Positions 5,733 through 13,978 of a stretch of 64,000 nt of DNA are shown here, in pieces. A model generated the notes under the pieces. The model was given only the letters and a program-made list of their open reading frames with translations, had not been told where the DNA came from and searched no databases. Positions within the stretch are counted from its first letter, which is position 1, and each line of letters starts with the position of its first letter. This DNA comes from Bergeyella porcorum (lineage in GTDB: Bacteria > Bacteroidota > Bacteroidia > Flavobacteriales > Weeksellaceae), in NCBI RefSeq assembly GCF_042427575.1, contig NZ_JBHMFD010000009.1:62001-126000 (forward strand), read 5' to 3'. A program made the position numbers and the translations under genes.

Positions 5733-7841
5733 TTAATTCAACCTAAACCTCACGCCCAAAAAGCCTCTGATACCTTGGTTGGGTGCATAGGAATAAGAAG
5801 GATCAAAGGTGAGGGCATAAGGATTGTCAGCAGTAGGTAATACATTGCCACCAGCATCATATTGTACATTTTTATCAAAAGGGTCGTGGCTTCTTGCTAT
5901 GAGGAACGGCACATTTCGGTAAGGAACCCAATTGAGCAGATTTTTAATTCCTGCATAGATTTCCCATTTCTTAAATCCTGTGTAGGTAAACTGAATGTTT
6001 TGCAAACTCCACCAAGGCGATTCTGGACGTCGAGGGTCTAGTTCCCCAGCCAATGGCAACCGCATAGGACTATACAGATTTCCCGTGTAGTCTATATTCA
6101 GTTTCCATCGTGGAATTTGGTAGGTAATCGCCCAGTTGGCAGAGAATCTTTCGGTGAGCATTTGGCGTGTGGTATTGCCATTTTCGGTAACGGTATTATC
6201 CATCAATGTAGCTCCCAAAAGAAAACGCCAGCCATTCATCAGCATCAAATCTGCATTGAGCCCTACCCCTTTGCTAATGGCATTCCCATTAAGGTTTTTA
6301 TAAATGATTTTTCTGGCATCGGTTTCATAGTCGGGTAAAATTCTATTATTAAAATAGGTATAAAATGCGGTGGCTTCCAAATCTAAATAACCCGCATCAA
6401 AATACCATTTCTTAATAAAATTGAGATTGGCATTATAAGATTTTTCGGGATTAAGATGTTCTTCCAAAATCACCGTTCTCCCGCCTGTAAGGGCAGCGTG
6501 ATCTTCGGTAAAAAGGTTCACCACTCGGAATCCCGTTCCTGCATTAAGCCTCAAAATAGCATCTTCATCAAAGGTATATTTATAAGCCACCCTCGGGGTA
6601 AAAATAGTTCCGTGGGCATTGTGAACATCTACCCTTGCCCCAAAGAGCAATTTACTTTTTTCCGTTGCCGACCATTCGGTCTGTGCAAAAATACCAGGTA
6701 ACCAAGTTTTATCCGCTTGATTTTCTCCCAAAGCCGTAGCCGTAGCAGGGGTATTATCATCATAATATTGATAACGAAGTGCCGCCCCTGCAATCCAATC
6801 GGTTTTCCCAATGGTTTTATCCCAAACCAATTGCCCGAAACCTATATTTTGATTGGCAAAGTAAGGCGTATCACCATACCAACTATCTTGATGGTGATTG
6901 ATTAACGAAAAATTGAGCATCATCTTTTCTTTCAACGGCAGCTGATATTGCCCGAAAAATTCGGCTCTTCTCGTATAGATACTTTCACCATACACTTCAT
7001 CGCCACCGCGGTAAGATTTATTCCATCGCATCTCCCCTCCCCAGCGGTCTTCATACAAATAACGCCCCGCAAGACTAAAGGCACGATAATCTTTCCTTTT
7101 GAAATTCCATTTTTGAAACACCGAAATACGGTCTTGGAGGGTTAAATCTGTGAAGCCATCTTGGTTTACATCTATCGGATTTTGATAGTTGAAATAGTTA
7201 ATTCCCGTAAGAACATTAGTAGTCTTTCCCACAGGAAATTTAAACCCTAAATCCAAATTGTACTCGCCCCAACTCGTAGTAAAAACATCGGCACTGAGCC
7301 TTGGTGCGGCAAAGGTCTTTTTGGTAATGATATTGATGAGCCCCGCCACCGCCTCGCTGCCATAAAGCGAAGAAGCAGGACCTTTCACTATTTCTACCCG
7401 TTCTACCAATGCATTGGGAATCCCAGAAAGTCCATAGACCGTTCCTAAAGCACTTACCATAGGCATCCCGTCTATCATCACCATTGTGTAAGCCCCTGGC
7501 AATCCATTAATCTGAATATCTCCCGTATTGCACACGCTGCAATTAATCTGTGGCCGAATGCCATTAACATTCTGCAACGCTTCAAAAATATTAGGCGATG
7601 GATTTTTCTTAAAAAACGCAGGCGAATACACTTCCACTGGAACGGGAGTCTCTAAGCGTTTTACAGGTTTCATAGTTCCAGAAACAACCACTTCTTCTAT
7701 CTGCTGATTCTTGATAATGGTATCACTTTTCCTTTGTAGTGAATCTCCTATTGAATCTTTAACTGATGCACTAAAATAATTAACTGATATTGCATTAGCA
7801 GCCAAGATTAGTGAGAAAATCATATTTTTATTCATTCTCAT
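5733..7841 (-). CDS. TonB-dependent outer membrane receptor, metal-regulated
   Basis: A 702-residue TonB-dependent receptor. Residues 1-30 look like a signal peptide. A TonB-box-like EEVVVSG stands at about 49-55, followed by the plug domain to about residue 175 (INGLPGAYTMVMIDGMP, VEIVKGPASSLYGSEA, GLINIITKK). The rest is a 22-strand barrel ending in a Phe-rich terminal strand (GIRGFLGVRFRLN). The plug contains NCSVCNTGDIQ, a CxxC pair on the plug surface, suggestive of metal or metal-complex binding. Substrate is not known; iron-siderophore, haem or copper are all possible. The promoter carries a perfect dyad resembling a DtxR-type operator, which points to metal repression. It is transcribed alone, against the MBL-fold gene. 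Confidence 0.9.
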   Translation of the reverse strand: MRMNKNMIFSLILAANAISVNYFSASVKDSIGDSLQRKSDTIIKNQQIEEVVVSGTMKPVKRLETPVPVEVYSPAFFKKNPSPNIFEALQNVNGIRPQINCSVCNTGDIQINGLPGAYTMVMIDGMPMVSALGTVYGLSGIPNALVERVEIVKGPASSLYGSEAVAGLINIITKKTFAAPRLSADVFTTSWGEYNLDLGFKFPVGKTTNVLTGINYFNYQNPIDVNQDGFTDLTLQDRISVFQKWNFKRKDYRAFSLAGRYLYEDRWGGEMRWNKSYRGGDEVYGESIYTRRAEFFGQYQLPLKEKMMLNFSLINHHQDSWYGDTPYFANQNIGFGQLVWDKTIGKTDWIAGAALRYQYYDDNTPATATALGENQADKTWLPGIFAQTEWSATEKSKLLFGARVDVHNAHGTIFTPRVAYKYTFDEDAILRLNAGTGFRVVNLFTEDHAALTGGRTVILEEHLNPEKSYNANLNFIKKWYFDAGYLDLEATAFYTYFNNRILPDYETDARKIIYKNLNGNAISKGVGLNADLMLMNGWRFLLGATLMDNTVTENGNTTRQMLTERFSANWAITYQIPRWKLNIDYTGNLYSPMRLPLAGELDPRRPESPWWSLQNIQFTYTGFKKWEIYAGIKNLLNWVPYRNVPFLIARSHDPFDKNVQYDAGGNVLPTADNPYALTFDPSYSYAPNQGIRGFLGVRFRLN

Positions 7842-7857
7842 TGCTTAATAATTTTGG

Positions 7858-7889
7858 CAAATATACAAATGTTAGTCTAATCTAACAAA
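7858..7889 (-). promoter_or_regulatory. TonB receptor promoter with DtxR-like operator
   Basis: On the minus strand a -33 TTTG (7889-7886) and a -7 TATATTTG (7865-7858) stand 20 bp apart, an excellent Bacteroidota promoter, with the -7 box ending 17 bp before the ATG. Between them lies a perfect dyad at 7870-7887, TGTTAG-N6-CTAACA. It resembles the TTAG-N6-CTAA core of operators for DtxR/IdeR/MntR-type metal repressors. Position over the spacer would block RNA polymerase when the regulator is metal-loaded. Confidence 0.75.
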
Positions 7890-8044
7890 TATTTTAGCTC
7901 AACGAAATAAAATTTAATATTTAATCTAAGTCTAGAAATCAAATAAAAACAACTAATTGCTCTGTCTTTTAAAAATCTGAAGATTGGGTAATATATTTAT
8001 GAATAATTTAACATATTAATTCCAGAAGAACCCTTGAAAAACAT

Positions 8045-8052
8045 TAACTTTG
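8045..8052 (+). promoter_or_regulatory. Bacteroidota -7 box for tpx
   Basis: TAACTTTG fits TAnnTTTG and lies 20 bp before the tpx ATG. No convincing -33 TTG is seen at the right spacing. Confidence 0.45.
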
Positions 8053-8072
8053 ATATCACAAAAAATTAAAAT

Positions 8073-8570
8073 ATGTCAGATATTACATTAAAAGGCAATA
8101 CAATCCACACCGTAGGACAATTGCCAGAAGTAGGAACACAAGTGAAAAATTTCCGATTGGTAAACGATAAATTAGAGGTGAAAACTCTGGAAGATTACCA
8201 AGGTAAAAAGGTCATTTTCAATATATTTCCAAGTATAGATACTGGTGTTTGTGCAGCATCTGCAAGGAAATTTAACGAAGAAGCTACTTCTCTTGAAAAC
8301 ACTGTAGTTGTAAATGTATCCAAAGATTTACCATTTGCATTAGGTAGATTTTGTGCAGCTGAGGGACTCAATAATGTTGATACACTTTCAGATTTTAGAG
8401 GTACTTTTGGGGAGGACTACGGCGTTACCATCACCGATTCTCCGATGCAAGGGCTGCTATCTCGTGCAATAGTAGTGACAGATGAATCTGGAAAGGTAAT
8501 CTATACAGAACAAGTCCCTGAAATCACCCAAGAACCTGATTATGAAAAAGCTATCGCTGCTTTGAAATAA
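8073..8570 (+). CDS. tpx: Thiol peroxidase (Tpx-type 2-Cys peroxiredoxin)
   Basis: A 165-residue atypical 2-Cys peroxiredoxin of the Tpx family that reduces H2O2 and organic hydroperoxides using thioredoxin. The peroxidatic Cys is in PSIDTGVCAASAR (about residue 60), and the resolving Cys is in LGRFCAAEGL (about 94), the spacing expected for Tpx. The N-terminal GNTIHTVGQLPEVG segment is diagnostic. There is no signal peptide, so it is cytoplasmic. Length is normal for the family. It stands alone; the region after it holds mobile-element relics, not genes. Assignment is near certain. Confidence 0.95.
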   Translation: MSDITLKGNTIHTVGQLPEVGTQVKNFRLVNDKLEVKTLEDYQGKKVIFNIFPSIDTGVCAASARKFNEEATSLENTVVVNVSKDLPFALGRFCAAEGLNNVDTLSDFRGTFGEDYGVTITDSPMQGLLSRAIVVTDESGKVIYTEQVPEITQEPDYEKAIAALK

Positions 8571-8601
8571 ATTTTATGCACCTATTGGTTTAAAAAAATT
8601 G

Positions 8602-8675
8602 GGCAGATTCAACCCCAAGTGCAATTTTTAGATTACAAATTTATAGAACAAACTTTTAGGAACCTCAAAATTCAA
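8602..8675. repeat. Dispersed repeat, copy 1 (carries a MITE insertion)
   Basis: About 74 bp starting GGCAGATTCAACCCCAAGTG matches the copy at 37311-37392 closely in the same orientation. Its right end resumes at about 8841 after the 157-bp insertion. The start resembles the terminal sequence of an insertion sequence, but no transposase remains and the family is uncertain. The whole 8571-9075 interval is without genes. Confidence 0.75.
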
Positions 8676-8832
8676 TAGGTCAAACGCAATAAATTTATAA
8701 AATGTTAATAACTAGTGATTTTTATTTCCGTTACTTTCTACAGAATCAATCAAGACCAAATTATAATGTATTGATATTCAATATTATGTTTTATTAAATA
8801 TCTTTAAAATATAATTTCGTGCGTTTAGCCTA
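8676..8832. mobile_element. 157-bp MITE-like element, copy 1, with 8-bp target duplication
   Basis: The element begins TAGGTCAAACGCA and ends with the near-inverse TGCGTTTAGCCTA, giving imperfect terminal inverted repeats of about 23 bp. It is flanked by the direct repeat AAATTCAA (8668-8675 and 8833-8840). The related sequence at about 37378-37391 has the uninterrupted AAATTCAATGTTAA, that is, an empty site. There is no coding capacity, so it would need a transposase in trans. Confidence 0.8.
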
Positions 8833-8848
8833 AAATTCAATGTTAAGC

Positions 8849-9005
8849 TAGGTTAGACGCAATAAATTTATAAAATGCTAATAACTAGTGATTTTTATTT
8901 CCGTTACTTTCTACAGAATCAATCAAGACTAAATTATAATGCATTGATATTCAATATTATGTTTTATTAAATATCTTTAAAATATAATTTCGTATGTTTA
9001 ACCTA
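8849..9005. mobile_element. 157-bp MITE-like element, copy 2
   Basis: This differs from copy 1 at about 8 of 157 positions and lies in the same orientation, with 16 bp between the copies. Its ends are TAGGTTAGACGC and GTTTAACCTA. I could not find a clean target duplication around it, so it may have arisen by local duplication or an older insertion. Confidence 0.75.
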
Positions 9006-9075
9006 CATAAGTTAAATCTAAAATTTACATTATTTACCTAATTATCTAAAAGGAAAATTTTGCATCTGCCCAGCA

Positions 9076-10242
9076 TCACTCTTCCGATTTTAAAACAACT
9101 CTAAAAGTAGTCCCTTTGCCCAGTTCGGTATGAGCCACTCTGATGTCGCCGTGGTGGTACTCGCTAATCACTCTTTTTGCCAAAGACAATCCCAAGCCCC
9201 AACCTCTTTTTTTGGTGGAAAAACCTGGTTGGAAAACCTTTCGGGCATTGCGAGAAGTCATACCACTTCCTGTATCCTTAAAATCTATAATGATATTTTT
9301 ATTTTTTTCATAAAGGGAAATACTCAGTTTTCCGCTCCCTTTCATTGCATCTACGGCATTTTTCACAAGGTTCTCTATCACCCAGCTGATGAGGATTCTG
9401 TTGTGAGGTATCAGCACTTCCTGACAAGGCATTGCAAGGGTAAAATCTACCTTTTTAGACACTCTGGCTTTGAGATAATCATAGTTTTGCTGTATGGTTT
9501 CGTTCAGATTCAAATCGTTTAGCTCTGATACCGAGCCTATTTTGGAAAATCGTTCCGAAATGGTTTTTAACCGATTGATATCTTTCTCTATTTCTACAAC
9601 ACCTTCACTATTTTCGTTTTCCATTCTTAGAATCTCTATCCAGCCAATCATTGAAGAAAGCGGTGTCCCGATTTGATGAGCCGTTTCCTTAGCCAGCCCT
9701 GCCCAGAGGAATCCTTCATCGGTTTTCTTAATGGTCTTTAAAAACCAAAATGAAAAAGCGATGTAAGACAATATTATCAATCCTAAAAATAATGGAGAAT
9801 ACCTTAAATCATTGAGCAAACGAGAGTTGGTAAAATAAACATATTGATTTCCGCTGGGCAACTGAATTTCAAAAGGAGGATAGCTCGCTTTCATCTCTGC
9901 CAACATTTTTTTTAATTTCACAGAATCTCCCACCACATCTTCTGGAATATTCCGCATTAAATCTTCCCCTAAAATACGCCCTTGAGCATCGGTTACAATA
10001 ACAGGAACGGTGGTATTGCTTTTGGAAATCTGGAGCATTAAATCCAACGCCACAGGATTATCTATAAAAGTCTGCTGCTGGTACTTCATTGCCGTGGCAA
10101 AAAGCTCTATTCTTTTAATCTCCTCTTTCCTAAGATAATCGATAAGAAAATAAGACGCCACCACCAAAGCACTCACTACCAAAGTAAAAAGCGTGAAAAT
10201 AAACCAATTATTCAACCTAGAAAAAAGATTTCGCTGCCACAT
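9076..10242 (-). CDS. Membrane sensor histidine kinase (orphan)
   Basis: A 388-residue sensor kinase. It has two membrane segments (about 13-33, FTLFTLVVSALVVASYFLI, and about 150-170, LFLGLIILSYIAFSFWFL) around a short periplasmic domain. The phosphoacceptor H-box is KETAHQIGTPLSSMIGW (His about 188), followed by the HATPase domain with N-box NLVKNAVDAM, G1 DTGSGM and G2 KKRGWGLGLSLAKRV. No HAMP domain and no response regulator are seen next to it. Its start codon overlaps the stop of the PBP4 gene by one base, so the two are probably co-translated; this suggests a link to cell-wall or envelope state. The ligand is unknown. Confidence 0.9.
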   Translation of the reverse strand: MWQRNLFSRLNNWFIFTLFTLVVSALVVASYFLIDYLRKEEIKRIELFATAMKYQQQTFIDNPVALDLMLQISKSNTTVPVIVTDAQGRILGEDLMRNIPEDVVGDSVKLKKMLAEMKASYPPFEIQLPSGNQYVYFTNSRLLNDLRYSPLFLGLIILSYIAFSFWFLKTIKKTDEGFLWAGLAKETAHQIGTPLSSMIGWIEILRMENENSEGVVEIEKDINRLKTISERFSKIGSVSELNDLNLNETIQQNYDYLKARVSKKVDFTLAMPCQEVLIPHNRILISWVIENLVKNAVDAMKGSGKLSISLYEKNKNIIIDFKDTGSGMTSRNARKVFQPGFSTKKRGWGLGLSLAKRVISEYHHGDIRVAHTELGKGTTFRVVLKSEE

Positions 10243-11615
10243 TATTTTAATACATTTAATACTTTATATAGAGCCTCACTCACACCAGCACCTTGATAAT
10301 TATTGATGATGATGGCAAAAACATAACGCTTTCCCTCTGCTGAAGTGTGATATCCTGCGAAAGATTTGGTATTAGACATTGTTCCGCTTTTCATTTTCAT
10401 CTTATTCTGAGTAGGAAAACTTTCCAAAAATATCGGGAACCAAGATTGCTTTTGAGCATAGAGCAATGCCTGAACTTCCGCCTTTGCCGAAACATAGTTT
10501 TTGGGTGACAGCCCTGAACCATCAGCAAAGTTAATTGTATTAGGATGAATGCCTTTGGATTTCCAAAAATCTTTCATCAATGCCATTCCTGCTTTGTAGC
10601 TTCCCTCTCCGCTTTGTTCTCTTGCCATTGTTTTCACCAAAGTTTCACCATAGAGATTAACACTCTTTCTCATAAACCAATGAACGACCTTATCCAAAGT
10701 GGGCGATGGATATTCCCAAAAGATATTCTCTTTAGGGTACTGCCCCATAGTCTTATTATCAATCCTTTGCTGGGAAGCGGTGAGAATATTCCCAGAAAAA
10801 TGAATGCCATTGGCTGCAAGCCAAGATTTTAGCTCCGCACCCAATTGTAAAGGCGGATTGGGCATAGCCCCAGAAATCGTCATATTTTTAGCTGGTAAAA
10901 AACCACTGATATAGCCCACATTAGAATGAGGTGCGGTATAAATGATGCTTTGGTCTGAAGTACCTCCTGTTTGCACATCATTCACCCATTGAAGGTTTTG
11001 TAAATCTACATTAAAGCCCTTAATCTCTTTACCATTTGCTTTAATATCAAATTGATTTTCACGCCAATTAACACCCCACACACCCGCACCATAATAGTTT
11101 CCTATATCATTCCACGCCCAACCACCGGGAAGAGTCTGAAAATCAAAATAACCATCATCTATGATTAAATCTCCTGAAATGCTCGTAATTCCTTTATTTT
11201 TAATGGCTGAAACCAGTTGCTTTTGAAAATCATCTGGTTTAAAGCCTTCGTACCGCCAGCTTCCCAAAGTAGGATCCCCATTGGAGTGAAGGAATAGATT
11301 GCCTTGTAAATGCCCATTTTTAATCTCTCCAGAATATGAAGCCGTGGTGAGCCAGCGGTAATCTTTCCCCAAAAGTTCCAATGCCATTGCTGCTGTAAAA
11401 ATCTTCTGAGTAGAAGCCGTAGTCAATCCTTTATTTCCCTGATAATCATAGACCATATTCCCTCTATCATCCGCAACATAAAAGGATAAATTAGACGAAA
11501 ATGCGGGTGCAGAGCCTAGCAACTCTTGTGTGGCTGCGGATAGTTTTTTTTCAATGGTTTGGGCATCTACCATTACCATTCCTAGTAATGCTACGAAACT
11601 TATTGTCTTCATCAA
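10242..11615 (-). CDS. dacB: D-alanyl-D-alanine carboxypeptidase/endopeptidase (PBP4, S13)
   Basis: A 457-residue low-molecular-mass penicillin-binding protein of peptidase family S13, which trims or cleaves peptidoglycan stem peptides in the periplasm. An N-terminal signal peptide ends near VDAQ (residue 18). The catalytic motifs are SxxK (STQK, residues 68-71), SxN (SVN in RKSVNLYGE, about 318) and KSGT (MKSGTMSNTKSF, about 409), the Ser/Gly variant of KTG. The large insert between SxxK and SxN is typical of PBP4. It overlaps the histidine kinase downstream and follows a DUF2891 gene 21 bp upstream, forming an envelope-related cluster. The family is certain; the gene name is by homology. 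Confidence 0.9.
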   Translation of the reverse strand: MMKTISFVALLGMVMVDAQTIEKKLSAATQELLGSAPAFSSNLSFYVADDRGNMVYDYQGNKGLTTASTQKIFTAAMALELLGKDYRWLTTASYSGEIKNGHLQGNLFLHSNGDPTLGSWRYEGFKPDDFQKQLVSAIKNKGITSISGDLIIDDGYFDFQTLPGGWAWNDIGNYYGAGVWGVNWRENQFDIKANGKEIKGFNVDLQNLQWVNDVQTGGTSDQSIIYTAPHSNVGYISGFLPAKNMTISGAMPNPPLQLGAELKSWLAANGIHFSGNILTASQQRIDNKTMGQYPKENIFWEYPSPTLDKVVHWFMRKSVNLYGETLVKTMAREQSGEGSYKAGMALMKDFWKSKGIHPNTINFADGSGLSPKNYVSAKAEVQALLYAQKQSWFPIFLESFPTQNKMKMKSGTMSNTKSFAGYHTSAEGKRYVFAIIINNYQGAGVSEALYKVLNVLK

Positions 11616-11636
11616 ATTTAATTAAATGGATAAAAA

Positions 11637-12713
11637 TTAATCTTTCATTGCATAAATTGCAAAACTTGCCAGCCAATGGCTACCGCCATAATCACTTTGT
11701 TTCAGTAGCGGAAGTCCATTATCTATGAACTGCTGTGCCAATGTTTCAAACTCCGCCTTATGCTTATGACGCTCTGGCAATGCCTTGGCAATCCCCTTGA
11801 AACACCACGCTCGGGAAAAAGACAATCCCACCAAATGAACGGTTTGATAATCTGTTAAATCACTTACTATTGGCATTTTCTTCACATTTTCTAATCCTTT
11901 TTTATCATAGAAATTATTAAGCCATTTCACATATTCTTTCTGAGGCAACACGCGAGACATCAGATAGGCAATATTTAAGCTTGGAGAGAAAAAATCTGAG
12001 CCATCTGGTTCTAAATAGGCAGGTGTGTTTTTATCATTCAGATAAAAATACTTGGATTTTTCTATCAATTCCTTTTCAAACACCTCGTCTTTAGTTGACC
12101 TTGCCCAATCCAATGCGAAGGCTAGTGCAAACGCTGTATTAGGATGTACGCCCGTTCTATTAGGATAGGTTTGTTTCGGGAGATAATCCATCCATTTGGC
12201 TTTAATCACTTGGGTTAGAGGTTGTAAATGAGAATGCCATTCTTTAGCTTTCGGATGATTCCAAGTTTGTAGCTCTTCATCCAATTTTAAAAGCCACGCC
12301 CAGCCGTAGGTTCTTTCAAAGGTTTTAGAATGTTTATATTTGGAAAAATAAAGGGCTTCTTCTTTCAACTTCTCAGGTTGAAAGGATTGATTCAAAATAT
12401 CAAAAATCTGTTTTGCGTTGTCCAAATGAGGTTTAGTTTTAAGCAAGTGCACCAACATCCAATGCCCGTGTACAGAGCTGTGCCAGTCTAAACACCCGTA
12501 GAAACTAGGATGCAACTGCTTGGGCGTCAACACCACATCTTCTTCACCTACAATGGTATGCCCCGTTTTATTAGGATATTCTGTATTGATGCAATGCAAA
12601 GGCAATGCTGCCAGCTGAGAGGCGAGTTCATCTGTAAGCAACGGCTTGTTCTGGGCAAAAATGCTGGTAGAACACGCCACTCCCAAAAGAAATATATGAT
12701 GTATTTTAGCCAT
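11637..12713 (-). CDS. DUF2891 family exported protein
   Basis: A 358-residue protein of family DUF2891, whose function is not known to me. It has an N-terminal signal peptide (about 1-20, LLGVACSTSIFAQN) with a Cys, but the context is not a clean lipobox because cleavage after FAQ looks better. The mature part is rich in Trp, His and Tyr (FYGCLDWHSSVHGHW, RTYGWAWLLKL, GGSHWLASFA), which suggests an alpha/alpha-toroid fold as seen in glycan-active proteins, though that is inference. It is placed 21 bp upstream of dacB on the same strand, so a periplasmic role connected to cell wall or glycan is plausible. Confidence 0.8.
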   Translation of the reverse strand: MAKIHHIFLLGVACSTSIFAQNKPLLTDELASQLAALPLHCINTEYPNKTGHTIVGEEDVVLTPKQLHPSFYGCLDWHSSVHGHWMLVHLLKTKPHLDNAKQIFDILNQSFQPEKLKEEALYFSKYKHSKTFERTYGWAWLLKLDEELQTWNHPKAKEWHSHLQPLTQVIKAKWMDYLPKQTYPNRTGVHPNTAFALAFALDWARSTKDEVFEKELIEKSKYFYLNDKNTPAYLEPDGSDFFSPSLNIAYLMSRVLPQKEYVKWLNNFYDKKGLENVKKMPIVSDLTDYQTVHLVGLSFSRAWCFKGIAKALPERHKHKAEFETLAQQFIDNGLPLLKQSDYGGSHWLASFAIYAMKD

Positions 12714-12751
12714 TTTTGAAAATTTTCAATCGTGCTAAATTACTGAATATT

Positions 12752-13450
12752 TCACTTTCCGAGGACAAATACTGCTGGAATTTTATGCAAATCTGGCAAT
12801 TGGTTTTTCCAATCTTTGATAAGTTTTGTTTGGATAAATTCATCTGTGGGATGATTGATATTTGCCGCCACACAAAGTAAAGTATTAGGAGACAAAGTTT
12901 TAACCAAATCCGCCATCAGTTGATTATTACGGTATGGCGTTTCCATAAAAATCTGAGAATATCCCGTTTTCTGAACCTGCGTTTCTAAAAATTTGATTTT
13001 CTGCTGTTTTTGAATTTTATCTATCGGTAGATAACCATTAAAGGTAAACTCCTGCCCATTAAACCCACTGGAAATCAATGCCAAAATAATGGAGCTCGGG
13101 CCATTGATGGGAATGACTTTGATGCCATTCCGATGACACCATCTCACCATCACATTACCGGGATCTGCAATACACGGCAAACCTGCTTCGGATAGCAATC
13201 CGAAGTCTTGCCCCGATTTCATCAAGGCTTGTGCTTCTTTCAAATCTTCATTTTCTGAATATTTATCCAAAAGAAATAATTTCAAATCCGATTGTTTTTT
13301 CTCTGGACAAAAAAACTTAATCACCTTTCTGGCGGTTTTTTCATTTTCTACAAAGAAATAATCGGTTTTTAATATATACTCTTTTACAATCGGAGCGAAA
13401 TATTCTAGCGGTGAAGCATCAGAAAGATACGCAGGAATTAAATACAACAT
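12752..13450 (-). CDS. RsmI-like SAM-dependent methyltransferase (tetrapyrrole methylase fold)
   Basis: A 232-residue protein of the tetrapyrrole methylase superfamily, closest in layout to RsmI, the 16S rRNA C1402 2'-O-methyltransferase. Visible motifs are FFVENEKTARKVIKF near residue 34, GLLSEAGLPCIADPG (residues about 105-119, the SAM-binding loop), INGPSSIILALISSGF (about 135-150) and FMETPYRNNQL (about 188-198). It is shorter than the classical RsmI of about 280 residues and lacks the C-terminal helix-turn-helix part. This matches a common Bacteroidota short form whose target may differ. It overlaps nothing but sits 3 bp after the LMW phosphatase gene, so the two form a tight pair. Confidence 0.8.
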   Translation of the reverse strand: MLYLIPAYLSDASPLEYFAPIVKEYILKTDYFFVENEKTARKVIKFFCPEKKQSDLKLFLLDKYSENEDLKEAQALMKSGQDFGLLSEAGLPCIADPGNVMVRWCHRNGIKVIPINGPSSIILALISSGFNGQEFTFNGYLPIDKIQKQQKIKFLETQVQKTGYSQIFMETPYRNNQLMADLVKTLSPNTLLCVAANINHPTDEFIQTKLIKDWKNQLPDLHKIPAVFVLGK

Positions 13451-13453
13451 ATT

Positions 13454-13891
13454 TTAAATATTTGCAAGTTCTTCAGCTATTCTCTCACACGCCTCATCTA
13501 GCAACTGATAGACTTTTTCAAAATCAGAAATATCGCCATAGTATGGGTCTGGTACTTCATTGCCATTTTCTAAAATCAAAGACACCTTGGCTCTTTGGTC
13601 ATCATTTTTTGCTAGCATAAGAGCATTCTCATAGTTAGACGCATCCATACAATAGATTTTATCGTAATACTCAAAATCCTCAGCGGTTATCTTTCTGGCA
13701 CGGTGTCCGCTGATGTCTATCCCGTGATGGTGTGCCACCATGATGGAGCGTTCATCTGCCTGATATCCTTGGTGGTAATCAATAGTTCCTGCACTATCTA
13801 TCTCGAATTCATCTGAAAGTTTTGACCGCATAATACCTTCAGCCAAAGGACTTCTGCAAATATTTCCCAAACAAAGCATCAATAGTTTCAT
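13454..13891 (-). CDS. Low molecular weight protein-tyrosine phosphatase
   Basis: A 145-residue cytoplasmic LMW phosphatase. The P-loop CLGNICRSP (residues 7-15) contains the nucleophile Cys7 and Arg13, and the general acid Asp lies in EVPDPYYG (about residue 114). Length and motif order are those of the family. In this phylum such enzymes often act in polysaccharide regulation with a BY-kinase, but no kinase gene is present nearby, so the substrate is open. It is followed at 3 bp by the RsmI-like gene and separated from dnaA by a terminator. Confidence 0.92.
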   Translation of the reverse strand: MKLLMLCLGNICRSPLAEGIMRSKLSDEFEIDSAGTIDYHQGYQADERSIMVAHHHGIDISGHRARKITAEDFEYYDKIYCMDASNYENALMLAKNDDQRAKVSLILENGNEVPDPYYGDISDFEKVYQLLDEACERIAEELANI

Positions 13892-13925
13892 TCTTCAATT
13901 TTTTATTATCCAAAAATATAAAAAA

Positions 13926-13952
13926 CCTTCCAGAATGACACATTCCGAAAGG
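13926..13952 (-). terminator. Terminator after dnaA
   Basis: A 12-bp stem with two G-U pairs and a 3-base loop (CCTTTCGGAATG TGT CATTCTGGAAGG on the minus strand) is followed by TTTTT. It separates dnaA from the LMW phosphatase gene. Confidence 0.8.
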
Positions 13953-13978
13953 CTTTTTTATGATTCAATCAAGTGTTT

